In this document: positions 18,203-25,714 of the stretch, piece by piece
How the letters are laid out: each line of letters opens with the position of its first letter
Numbering within the stretch: position 1 is the stretch's first letter
From: Halostella salina
GTDB taxonomy: Archaea > Halobacteriota > Halobacteria > Halobacteriales > Natronoarchaeaceae
DNA length: 64,000 bases
Direction: 5' to 3'
NCBI RefSeq assembly: GCF_003675855.1
Contig: NZ_RCIH01000003.1
Coordinates: 310,001-374,000, forward strand
Notes under the pieces: model-generated
Databases searched by the model: none
What the model saw: only the letters and a program-made list of their open reading frames with translations
Told to the model about the DNA's origin: nothing
Made by a program: the position numbers and the translations under genes

Positions 18203-19014
18203 CAGTAGTCCTCCGGGTCCAGTTCGAGCACCAGTTCACCCGCCTTGAACGCCCGCACGAGGCCGTCGCTCTCGCTCAACACGATGGCGGTGGCGTTCGT
18301 GTCCCGGGTGACCGCGCCCGCGGCCATGTGCCGCGTGCCCAGCCCCTTCGGGATGTCGACGCCCTCCGCGGAGGGTTCGAGGTAGCGATACGCCGAGACG
18401 ATCTTGCCGGAGTCGCTGATGACGAACGCCCCGTCGAGCCGGGAGAACTCCTTCAGCATCACGTTGACGATGGGGTCGCCGACGTGGACGTGGGACTTCT
18501 CGAAGGGGTTGTACGAGAGCGGCCGGGACTTGTTCATCACCTTCCCGGCGTCGCCGACGACGAACAGCGCGCCGACGGGCTTGCCCTTCTGCCCTTTCTT
18601 CCCCAGTTCGATCACCAGTTCCAGCACGGACCGGATGACGCTCGGTTCGGCCCGCGACTCCGAGAACAGCCCGTAAACCCCCGACGACATCGACTCGTCG
18701 ACGCGGATGCGGGAGACCGTGTCGATCTCGTCGGCGAACACGCCCAGCGCGCAGGCGACCACGTCGCCGTCCTCGACGTAGCCCGCGTCGAACGCCCCTT
18801 CGATACCGAAGCGGATCCGGTCGACCACGTCGTCGAACTGTAGCGGGAGTTCGACGAACTCGTCCGCGCCGTGGTCGTTCTCGCCGGCCACCACGATGAT
18901 GGGGTGTTCGGCGTTTTCGGTCACCTCCTCGTAGTAGGACCCGCTGGGCGAGAACAGCAGTATCGCGTCCACCGACGGGACCAGCTCCGCAAACAACTCG
19001 CTTGCCTCGGCCAT
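18202..19014 (-). CDS. dacZ: Diadenylate cyclase DacZ
   Basis: A 270-residue archaeal diadenylate cyclase making c-di-AMP from two ATP. The DisA_N catalytic domain is C-terminal (about residues 115-260), with the DGA motif at 194-196 (RLDGAFVIS) and the RHR-type motif as GTRHMAAG at 226-233. The ATG at 19012-19014 is preferred over a TTG four codons upstream. A T-rich element lies about 28 bases upstream. DacZ is known in Haloferax volcanii, where c-di-AMP level affects osmotic fitness. Here it heads an operon with mscS. Confidence 0.92.
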   Translation of the reverse strand: MAEASELFAELVPSVDAILLFSPSGSYYEEVTENAEHPIIVVAGENDHGADEFVELPLQFDDVVDRIRFGIEGAFDAGYVEDGDVVACALGVFADEIDTVSRIRVDESMSSGVYGLFSESRAEPSVIRSVLELVIELGKKGQKGKPVGALFVVGDAGKVMNKSRPLSYNPFEKSHVHVGDPIVNVMLKEFSRLDGAFVISDSGKIVSAYRYLEPSAEGVDIPKGLGTRHMAAGAVTRDTNATAIVLSESDGLVRAFKAGELVLELDPEDY

Positions 19015-19077
19015 TGTGCAAGGCAACTCCCGCCCGACGAAAAAGGTTTGCGTCGCGTGAGACGTGTCCGCGGTGGT

Positions 19078-19938
19078 TCAGCCCATCTCCGGGGTAACCG
19101 TCGCATCGACGAGGCGACCGAGCGGAGCCTCGACGGCGTACCCCGGTGTCTCGACGCGGATGGGGGAGTCGCGGTCGACGTCGACGAACCGGAGCGTCAT
19201 GCTGAACCGGCCGTCGTCGCCGATGGTCGTCGCCTCGCGCTGGCCGGTCGGCTCGTGCCGCGCCCACGCCGTCTCGCCGGCGAACCGAGCGTCGGCTTGG
19301 CCGCTGACGACGTGGCCGAACGGCGTCTCCGAGAGGTTCGTCCCGGCCATCGCGTAGTCCCGGCCGTGCCACTCCCAGAACCCCTCGTCGATGACGTACA
19401 CTTCCTCGTAGCCGCCGTCGATGAGCGACGCCGCCCGGATCGACGAGAGGTGGTGCGGACAGCCGCAGTAGCAGACGATCCGGTCGCCCTCGGGCCACTC
19501 GACGACGGGGTCGCCGTCGGTGCCGCCGCGACCGGCCGGACTCAGGACCGCGCCGTAGACGTGTGAGGTGTCGTACTGCTTCCGGCCGCGGGCGTCGACC
19601 ATGCGTGCCTCGCCCCGCCGGTACCAGTAGTTGGCCACGTCGATCGGTGCCAGCGGCACCTCGACGCCGTCGCGGTCCACCGTTCCGAACGACGACGTGT
19701 CGACCTCGCGCTCGTCGGGGACCTCGTCGAACTCGGGCGGATAGCCGTCGGTCGGGTCCTCGTCCGGCGGGAACTCGCCGTTCGTGTCGTAGTCGGCCGT
19801 CGCCGTCCCGGTCGCCGGGCCCCCGCTCGTCTCGGTCGCTGTGCGCTCCGTGGTGCCGTCGCCCGACCCGTTGGAGCCGAGACAGCCGGCGAGTGCGGCC
19901 GTCGCCGCGACGCTCGCGAGGTAGGTTCGTCGGTTCAT
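19078..19938 (-). CDS. Tat-exported rhodanese-like lipoprotein
   Basis: A 286-residue secreted protein. MNRRTYLASVAATAALAGC is a twin-arginine signal with a lipobox (LAGC, Cys19), followed by a Ser/Thr/Gly-rich linker. Residues about 90-195 form a rhodanese domain (MVDARGRKQYDTSHVYGA, then IVCYCGCPHHLSS, in which the catalytic loop carries several Cys). A strand-rich C-terminal domain follows. It is the last gene of a four-gene operon of exported proteins, 26 bases after the Dyp-like gene. A sulfur-transfer or metal-thiol role outside the membrane is inferred. Confidence 0.82.
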   Translation of the reverse strand: MNRRTYLASVAATAALAGCLGSNGSGDGTTERTATETSGGPATGTATADYDTNGEFPPDEDPTDGYPPEFDEVPDEREVDTSSFGTVDRDGVEVPLAPIDVANYWYRRGEARMVDARGRKQYDTSHVYGAVLSPAGRGGTDGDPVVEWPEGDRIVCYCGCPHHLSSIRAASLIDGGYEEVYVIDEGFWEWHGRDYAMAGTNLSETPFGHVVSGQADARFAGETAWARHEPTGQREATTIGDDGRFSMTLRFVDVDRDSPIRVETPGYAVEAPLGRLVDATVTPEMG

Positions 19939-19964
19939 ATGTGGTGGTTGGGACGCATCCGGTA

Positions 19965-21284
19965 TCAGGATTCGCTCCCCGGACGGGGCGTCGGCAGCGC
20001 GCGGTGTCGCCGCGGCGGCACGAGGAAGTTGCCGCGGTTGTTGACGAAGATGTACTCCAGGATGCCGTTGTTCACGCGCTGTTTGACCGCCGGGCTGTCG
20101 ATGTCGCTCCCGTTCATCGCCTCGCGCACCCGTTCGAACTGCTCGATGTCGCGCTGCAGCGTCGGGAAGTGGAGGCTGGCCACGTCGTCGTCGGTCGACT
20201 CGAAGTGCCGGCGCAGCAGGAGGACGTTGCCGTCCTCGTCGCGGTTCGCGCGGGCCGCCTTCTGGGCGTGGCCGACGCGGCTGAACTCGCGGGCGTGCTC
20301 CTCCACGCTCTCCATCATCTCCTCGGTGACCCCGCTGTGGTCCCCGAGGTTGTGACCCGCGCCCTCGACCATCCCCTCCTCGGCGTGGACGGGGCTGAAC
20401 ATCTCCATCACGCGGTCCTCGTAGTTCTGCTCGACGTACCAGTCCGCGAGGCGCTGGCGGATGTTGGCGACGTGTTTCGTCGTCCCACCCGCGAACGGCC
20501 CCTCGTCGATGGTGACGTAGTCCTCGCTGGCCTGATTGCCGGCGAACCCGGCGGTAAAGCCCATGAACAGCGGCGACTCCTCCGGTACGGGGTTCCCGTC
20601 GGGGATGCCGCTCACGTCCTGTCGTTCGGCCGGCATCCCGTCGCCGATGAACCCGGTCCGGCGGTCGTCGACCGTCATCGCGTCGGTCAGCGGCGTCTCA
20701 ACCGCCGTGCCGTTGGCCTCGACGTTGCCCCGGAGCGCCTCGTCGGCCTCCAGCACCACGTCGGCGCGGTCGCTTGCCAGATGCAGGAGCGCGTCCTGCG
20801 TGTCCAGTTCCGGCTCCTCGAACGCCGAGAGCCGCCGGGGCTCCGGCAGGTTCACGTTCTCCGGGAGGTCCTCGTCGAACCGGTCGAAGTACGCCGGCGA
20901 GTAGGCGACCGAGTGGATCAGCCCCTCGTTCGACCGCTCGTACGCGCGGTCCAGCGTCGCCAGCGCGCTCTCGACCGTCGTCCGTGCCTCGTCGCTCGGC
21001 GGGCCGGACCCGTCGAGCGTCAGGTACAGCAACACCTGATGCCGCGGGAGGACGGTGTTGCCGTGCTCGTCCCGCGGGATCAGGTCGTTCCAGCCGTGCT
21101 GGCGGTCGGGGAGCGACGAGGGATCCTCGACCCCCTCGGGGACCGGGCCGCCGGTCGTCGGCGTCGTCGATCCCTCGCTGTCGCCGTCGTCGGCGTCGAG
21201 ACAGGCGCTCAGGGCGCTCACTCCGCCGGCGGCGACCGCCGCCTTCAGGAATTCGCGCCGCGACTGGTCGGGGGAGGGTTTCAT
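19965..21284 (-). CDS. Tat-exported Dyp-type peroxidase-like protein (DUF7405-like)
   Basis: A 439-residue exported protein. The signal is QSRREFLKAAVAAGGVSALSAC (twin arginine and lipobox). Dyp/EfeB-like landmarks are visible: GPFAGGTTKHVANIRQRLADWY, the probable heme-proximal His in RVGHAQKAARAN, and LLLRRHFESTDDD followed by LHFPTLQRDIEQF. The canonical GxxDG distal motif is not obvious (GIPDGNP is the nearest). It follows the DUF7282 gene by 55 bases. The match suggests heme binding or ferrous oxidation, as in EfeB. Assignment is from motif reading only. Confidence 0.65.
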   Translation of the reverse strand: MKPSPDQSRREFLKAAVAAGGVSALSACLDADDGDSEGSTTPTTGGPVPEGVEDPSSLPDRQHGWNDLIPRDEHGNTVLPRHQVLLYLTLDGSGPPSDEARTTVESALATLDRAYERSNEGLIHSVAYSPAYFDRFDEDLPENVNLPEPRRLSAFEEPELDTQDALLHLASDRADVVLEADEALRGNVEANGTAVETPLTDAMTVDDRRTGFIGDGMPAERQDVSGIPDGNPVPEESPLFMGFTAGFAGNQASEDYVTIDEGPFAGGTTKHVANIRQRLADWYVEQNYEDRVMEMFSPVHAEEGMVEGAGHNLGDHSGVTEEMMESVEEHAREFSRVGHAQKAARANRDEDGNVLLLRRHFESTDDDVASLHFPTLQRDIEQFERVREAMNGSDIDSPAVKQRVNNGILEYIFVNNRGNFLVPPRRHRALPTPRPGSES

Positions 21285-21339
21285 CGTCCCACCGTTGGGA
21301 CCCCCCGGAAATGGGGGTTCTGGTGTGGCTCTCGAACGG

Positions 21340-22338
21340 TCATCCGTCCCCCCGTCGGCGGGCGGCCAGCAGCGCGCCGGCGGCGACCGCCGCCAGCGTC
21401 CCGACGACGCCGACCGCGGGCATGCTCGTCTCCCCGTCGCCTGACGCCGTGGTCGTCGTGGTGGTCGAGTCGCCCGGCGCGGCGGTCGTCGTCGGCGTCG
21501 CCGTCGCGGTGTTGACACCGACGTTGAGTCCGCCGGTGCCGCCGTCCGTCCCGTTCTCGCCGAGCGTCGCGGCGACGCGGGACTGGACCGGCGTTCCGCC
21601 GACGCGAACCGGCTCGTCGCTCTCACGGTCGAACTCGCCGTCGCCGTCGTCGCGGTACACGGTCACCCACAGCGACACGCGGCTGTCGTTACCGGGCAGG
21701 CGGCTTCGATTGACCGGGACCGTCACGTTCTCGTGGGCACCGGCAGCCAGCGACGTGCTGCCGACCACCTCGCCCGGGGCACCGGTCTCCTCGTCGCTCC
21801 GCCTGACGACGAGGTGCCCGTCCTCGGCCAGCTGGGCGTTCGGCACCGTCAGCGAGTCGGCGACGGTGTGACCAGACAGCGACATCGCCACGACGGTGAC
21901 CGACCCGTCACCCTGCCTGACGGCGAACTCGTCCGCGGCGAGGGTGCCGAGGCTGAACAGGGTCGAGTCCGTCTCGGGATCGAACTCGTCGCCGTCCTCG
22001 GCGTCGTCGTGGAGCACCGCTACCAGCGACGTGTTGCCGGACGTCGACTCCCACCAGGACTGGTCGACGGCGACGGCGACGTTGCGGTGATAGCCGGACG
22101 TGAGCTTTCGGTGGCCGACGACCTCGCCGGGGTCGCCGCCGTCGCTCTCGTGGATCGCCACGTACCCGTCCTCCAGCAGGAACAGTTGCTCGACGACCAC
22201 GCTCCCGTCGCCCGACACCTGCGCCCTCGCGGTGAGGTGGTTGCCGTGGCCGCCCGCCGGGGCGACTACTGGGCCGGCAAGCGGCGCGACCACGGCGATG
22301 GCGAGCAGGGTCGCCACGGCGCGACGCCGTCCGGTCAT
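21340..22338 (-). CDS. Surface-anchored DUF7282-repeat protein
   Basis: A 332-residue exported protein. An N-terminal signal (ATLLAIAVVAPLAGPVVA) leads into two homologous domains. Each has the pattern VVEQLFLLEDGYVAIHES...GEVVGHRKL and LTVPNAQLAEDGHLVVRRS...GEVVGSTSL, as in haloarchaeal DUF7282. A Thr-rich spacer and a C-terminal hydrophobic helix followed by RRR give a surface anchor similar to, but not exactly, PGF-CTERM. Its start overlaps the P19-like gene by ATGA, so the two are coupled. Confidence 0.75.
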   Translation of the reverse strand: MTGRRRAVATLLAIAVVAPLAGPVVAPAGGHGNHLTARAQVSGDGSVVVEQLFLLEDGYVAIHESDGGDPGEVVGHRKLTSGYHRNVAVAVDQSWWESTSGNTSLVAVLHDDAEDGDEFDPETDSTLFSLGTLAADEFAVRQGDGSVTVVAMSLSGHTVADSLTVPNAQLAEDGHLVVRRSDEETGAPGEVVGSTSLAAGAHENVTVPVNRSRLPGNDSRVSLWVTVYRDDGDGEFDRESDEPVRVGGTPVQSRVAATLGENGTDGGTGGLNVGVNTATATPTTTAAPGDSTTTTTTASGDGETSMPAVGVVGTLAAVAAGALLAARRRGDG

Positions 22339-23417
22339 AGCTGGATATCGACGCTCGGCGTGCCGATAAACGCCGTCTCGTACCCCTGGTGGCGGGCCAC
22401 CTGTGGCGGCACGTCCACGGACAGCGTCAGCGTATCGCCCGACTCGACGCCGTCGACCAGCGCGCCGTAGTGGTAGTCGAGTTCGGGGTCGAGCGTCCGC
22501 TCGAACGCGCCCTCGTACACGGGCTCCCCGTCGCGTTCGACCGTGCCGGACAGCCCCATCTCGGGCACCAGCAGCGCGTTGTACCGCGTCCGGGCCGAGA
22601 CCGCGACGTAGGTGCCGTCGCCGAAGCGGTCGTCGGACAGCGTCGTGACGACGTACCGCACGCCGTCGGCGCGCGACTCCCCGCGGACCGTCCCCGGCAG
22701 GTCCTCGGGAGCGGCCGCGCGGCCGAGCGGCACCATGTCCATGTCCATCGGCTTGACCGCCCCCGGCTCCCCGGCGGCGTCGATTTCCTGTGTCGTCAAC
22801 TGCTCGCGCTTCCGGTCGTTCAGTTCGAGCGGAACGGTCGCGCTCGCCGGCTCACCGAACTGTCCCTCGAACACCCCTGTGCGACGCGTCGACATTCCGC
22901 CGACGCTGACCGTCACGTCGTACGTCCCGTTCCCGTCGAGTTCGAAGTTCGCGCCGTAGTGGAACCCCATCCGCTGTGAGAACATCGGGTAGATGACCTC
23001 CTCGGAGACCAGGTCGCCACCCTTCGTGATCTCGACGGACAGCCCCGTGTCCGGGAGCACGGTCCCCGTCTCGGGGTCCCACACCGACGCCATCAGGTGC
23101 ATCGTCTGCTCGTTGGTCCGTGGATGTTCGGAGCGCTCGGTCCCCGTCACCGTCCAGAACTGGTGGGGGAACGTGTAGAACACGCCGAACCGGTAGTCGC
23201 CGTCCGACGCGGTACCGGCCATCAACATGTTCTCCACGAACGGCTGGACGTAGATTCCCCGGGGGGAGGACCCCTGTCCGTCCGCCGTCGTATCCGTGGT
23301 CGTTTCGGCCGTTCCGGTCGTCGTGTCGGTGTTCGTCGAGTCGCCGTCGTCGCCGCCGAGACAGCCGGCGAGGAGGGGAACCGATGCGCCCGCAGCGAGG
23401 AACCTTCGGCGTTTCAT
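22335..23417 (-). CDS. P19/Tp34-like metal-binding lipoprotein (tandem domains)
   Basis: A 360-residue Tat lipoprotein (KRRRFLAAGASVPLLAGC, Cys19) with a Thr-rich spacer. Residues about 55-180 resemble periplasmic iron-transport proteins of the P19/Tp34 family: a DPETGTVLPD loop, the metal-like segment PMFSQRMGFHYGANFEL (Met and His, HYGAN at 153-157) and GTYDVTVSV. A second, diverged copy (about 240-350) holds DYHYGAL at 314-320 and ARHQGYETAF at 341-350. In bacteria such proteins bind Cu/Fe beside FetM/EfeU permeases. None is present here. First gene of the operon, with a T-rich TATA element 27-30 bases upstream. Confidence 0.72.
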   Translation of the reverse strand: MKRRRFLAAGASVPLLAGCLGGDDGDSTNTDTTTGTAETTTDTTADGQGSSPRGIYVQPFVENMLMAGTASDGDYRFGVFYTFPHQFWTVTGTERSEHPRTNEQTMHLMASVWDPETGTVLPDTGLSVEITKGGDLVSEEVIYPMFSQRMGFHYGANFELDGNGTYDVTVSVGGMSTRRTGVFEGQFGEPASATVPLELNDRKREQLTTQEIDAAGEPGAVKPMDMDMVPLGRAAAPEDLPGTVRGESRADGVRYVVTTLSDDRFGDGTYVAVSARTRYNALLVPEMGLSGTVERDGEPVYEGAFERTLDPELDYHYGALVDGVESGDTLTLSVDVPPQVARHQGYETAFIGTPSVDIQL

Positions 23418-23532
23418 CTACCCGGGCTTGGGGTCGTACCAACAAAAAATCACGTCCTTCACGGGGTCGTCTCGGCCGCTGCGACTGGTCCTGTAGCACA
23501 CATTTATATCGTTCGGTCGGCAACTGGTACGT

Positions 23533-24870
23533 ATGAACCAGTCGAGACGTACGTTCCTGCAAGCGAGCGGCGCGGCCGCCCTCCTCGGCCTGTCGGGCTG
23601 TACCGGCGTGCTCGAAGGCGACGAGGGGATCGGCGACGCCGGCCCGCCGGGCTTCACGTCGTGGGTGTACGACCCGAGGGACCTCCTCGGCGTCGAGACC
23701 CGGGGCTTCGCGACGTACGACATCGAGAGCGTCCTCGCACAGCGTGACTCCCTCCCCCAGGACCCCTTCGAGGGGCTGGAACAGGCAAACGAGAACATCG
23801 ACGAAGTCGACCTAGAGGAGTTCTCCCGGCTGACGATGGTCGGCGGGAGCACGCTCAACGCCGACAACCCCGAGGCCGGCGGGTCGGCCGTCCTCGAAGG
23901 CTCCTTCGACGTGGAGACGATCACGGAGGAGATAGAGTCCCAGTCCACCGGCGTCCAGTACCAGACCGGCTCCTACGAGGGGTACGAACTGTACTACGGC
24001 TCGCAGGAAAACGAGTTCCAGGGGACGACGAACTCCTTTGCCTTCGCGATCAACGAGGAGAACGTCGTCGTCGGCGGGTCGAACTCCGACGCGATGAGCG
24101 GCCGCGGGGCGGTCGAGGCGATGATCGACACCAGCCTCGGGGACCAGGCGCAGTACTACAACCGGAGCGACTACGCCGAACGGCTCGTCAACGAACTCGG
24201 CGACGCGACGATGCTGATCGGCGTCGAGTTCGACCTCGGCACGCTCATCCGTGACCAGGTGAACAACGACAGCGCCCGTCTGGTTCTCAGCGGCCTCGGC
24301 GCGGCCGGCATGGCCGGAACGATCGAGGGCGAGACCGCCACCAACGAGATCCTGCTCGTGTACGAGGAGGACGCCGAGGTGCCCGAGGAGACCGCACAGG
24401 ACCTGCTCGACCGGGCCCGCGAGCAGTCCCCGACCGCCTTCGAGAACGTCGAGGACGTGAACATCTCCAGCGGCGACCGCACGCTCCGGTTCACGATGAC
24501 GGTCGACACCCAGCAGCTGTGGGAGCAGAGCGGTCTCGGCCCGACCGCCGTCGCCGACACCGCCACCGAGAGCAACACTGCTACTGGGCCCCCGCGAGCG
24601 TCGTTCGAGATCGAGTGGTCGGACTACGACGAGAACCGGAAGGAAGCGACGATCACCCATCAGGGCGGCGACTCGATCGACGCCGATCGGCTCTCGCTGG
24701 AGGGCGACATCGAGGCGGAGGGTAGCTGGGTCAACACCAGCGACGGAAACGTCGTCGCCGGGTCGACCACCCAGGCCCTCGTCGAAGCCGGCGGCTACAT
24801 CGCCGTCGTCTGGACCAGCGCGAACGGCTCCACGTCGGCACAGCTGGCCGGCTCCTCGGCCCCGAACTGA
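23533..24870 (+). CDS. Tat lipoprotein with a pilin-type C-terminal domain
   Basis: A 445-residue exported protein, divergent from the P19-like operon. The signal is QSRRTFLQASGAAALLGLSGC (twin arginine, lipobox LSGC). The large central domain (about 40-330) is unrecognised and strand/helix mixed. Residues about 355-440 (FEIEWSDYDENRKEATIT..., HQGGDSIDADRLSL, IAVVWTSANGSTSAQLA) match the beta-sandwich of archaeal type IV pilins, but there is no pilin signal. A TTTATA element lies 27 bases upstream. The function is unknown; an adhesion or surface-assembly role is an inference. Confidence 0.7.
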   Translation: MNQSRRTFLQASGAAALLGLSGCTGVLEGDEGIGDAGPPGFTSWVYDPRDLLGVETRGFATYDIESVLAQRDSLPQDPFEGLEQANENIDEVDLEEFSRLTMVGGSTLNADNPEAGGSAVLEGSFDVETITEEIESQSTGVQYQTGSYEGYELYYGSQENEFQGTTNSFAFAINEENVVVGGSNSDAMSGRGAVEAMIDTSLGDQAQYYNRSDYAERLVNELGDATMLIGVEFDLGTLIRDQVNNDSARLVLSGLGAAGMAGTIEGETATNEILLVYEEDAEVPEETAQDLLDRAREQSPTAFENVEDVNISSGDRTLRFTMTVDTQQLWEQSGLGPTAVADTATESNTATGPPRASFEIEWSDYDENRKEATITHQGGDSIDADRLSLEGDIEAEGSWVNTSDGNVVAGSTTQALVEAGGYIAVVWTSANGSTSAQLAGSSAPN

Positions 24871-24891
24871 GGCGACGCCGCCGTCGGACGA

Positions 24892-25503
24892 TTACGCTTC
24901 CTCGCCGTCGATACTTCTCGCCTCGATGTGCATCCCGAGCACGAGCAGCGGGATCCCGACGATCGCACCCACGACGGTGAGTGTGAACAGCAATCCCACT
25001 ATCTGTAGCATCTTCCCGGCGTTCCGACTCGCGTCTGCCCGCGCCTCGTCACGTGATTTCCCGTCGTCGGTGCCTGCCCCGGAGCCGGCGGCGGACGGTT
25101 CGCTTTCCAGGAATCCACAGTCATAGCACATCTTCGTCCGGCTCAGGAGCTTCCCAACCCGGGGACCGTAGTGGTCCGACCCGCACCTCGGGCACGTCGA
25201 CTCGGACCGACACGAGTTCCGAACGAGCCGCGGGAGGTCAGCGAACTCACGGTCGAGGTACTCCCGTTCCTCGTCCGTGAACGGGTCGTCGTCCCTGGCG
25301 GGTGGTCCTTTTCCGCGCTGTAGCGCCCCGCATGCGTAACAGATCTTCCCAGTCGACAGCCCCGCCGCCGGGTGTCTGAACGCGACTCGCACGGCGTCAC
25401 AGGCGTCGCAGCTGTCGTTGAGGTGGGACGTGAACCGGACGTACAGCGGGACACGACCGTCCCCGTCGACGATCCGTTGCTCCCGCTCGTGTATCTCCGA
25501 CAT
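24892..25503 (-). CDS. Zinc-ribbon membrane protein
   Basis: A 203-residue protein. Three CxxC-type clusters are visible: CDACD with CYACG (about residues 32-58), CPRCG and CYDCG (about 104-128). A low-complexity acidic linker and a hydrophobic helix (about 165-193) form the C-terminus. It was not assigned to a known family. A TATATAAG element lies about 27 bases before the ATG, with a hairpin just upstream. It borders the low-GC mini-island. Confidence 0.7.
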   Translation of the reverse strand: MSEIHEREQRIVDGDGRVPLYVRFTSHLNDSCDACDAVRVAFRHPAAGLSTGKICYACGALQRGKGPPARDDDPFTDEEREYLDREFADLPRLVRNSCRSESTCPRCGSDHYGPRVGKLLSRTKMCYDCGFLESEPSAAGSGAGTDDGKSRDEARADASRNAGKMLQIVGLLFTLTVVGAIVGIPLLVLGMHIEARSIDGEEA

Positions 25504-25535
25504 ACGGTGTACTGGCGAGAAGTGGGCTTATATCC

Positions 25536-25551
25536 CCACCTCCGCAGGTGG
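25536..25551. promoter_or_regulatory. Inverted repeat upstream of the zinc-ribbon gene promoter
   Basis: CCACCT-CCGC-AGGTGG is a perfect 6-bp stem with a 4-base loop. It sits directly upstream of the TATATAAG element (25526-25534, minus strand) of the gene ending at 24892. It could be a regulator site, or part of the boundary of the adjacent mini-island. Confidence 0.35.
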
Positions 25552-25576
25552 TGGAGCGATCAGTTGCCCAAGCTTG

Positions 25577-25594
25577 CGGGACCGGATTTGAACC
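25577..25594 (-). repeat. Detached tRNA-Leu 3' fragment (att-like)
   Basis: On the minus strand this reads GGTTCAAATCCGGTCCCG, identical to the T-loop and first part of the acceptor 3' strand of the tRNA-Leu at 26946-27029. Flanking bases on both sides do not continue a tRNA: the T-stem 5' side fails beyond two pairs. Confidence 0.7.
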
Positions 25595-25714
25595 TCGCCG
25601 AGACGGTCGCCCTCGCCACAAGCTTTTGCACCCTTCGAGGAGGTACAGAAGCGTCCGGTCCCGTATTTGACTTCCACCATGATATTTGTAGCCTCGCTGT
25701 TCACTCTTCTCTCA

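Noticed and set aside
19078-23417. Classic EfeUOB or FetMP iron transporter
   Set aside because: No EfeU/FetM-type permease or EfeO is encoded; only parts resemble those systems, so the operon is described as a candidate distinct system.
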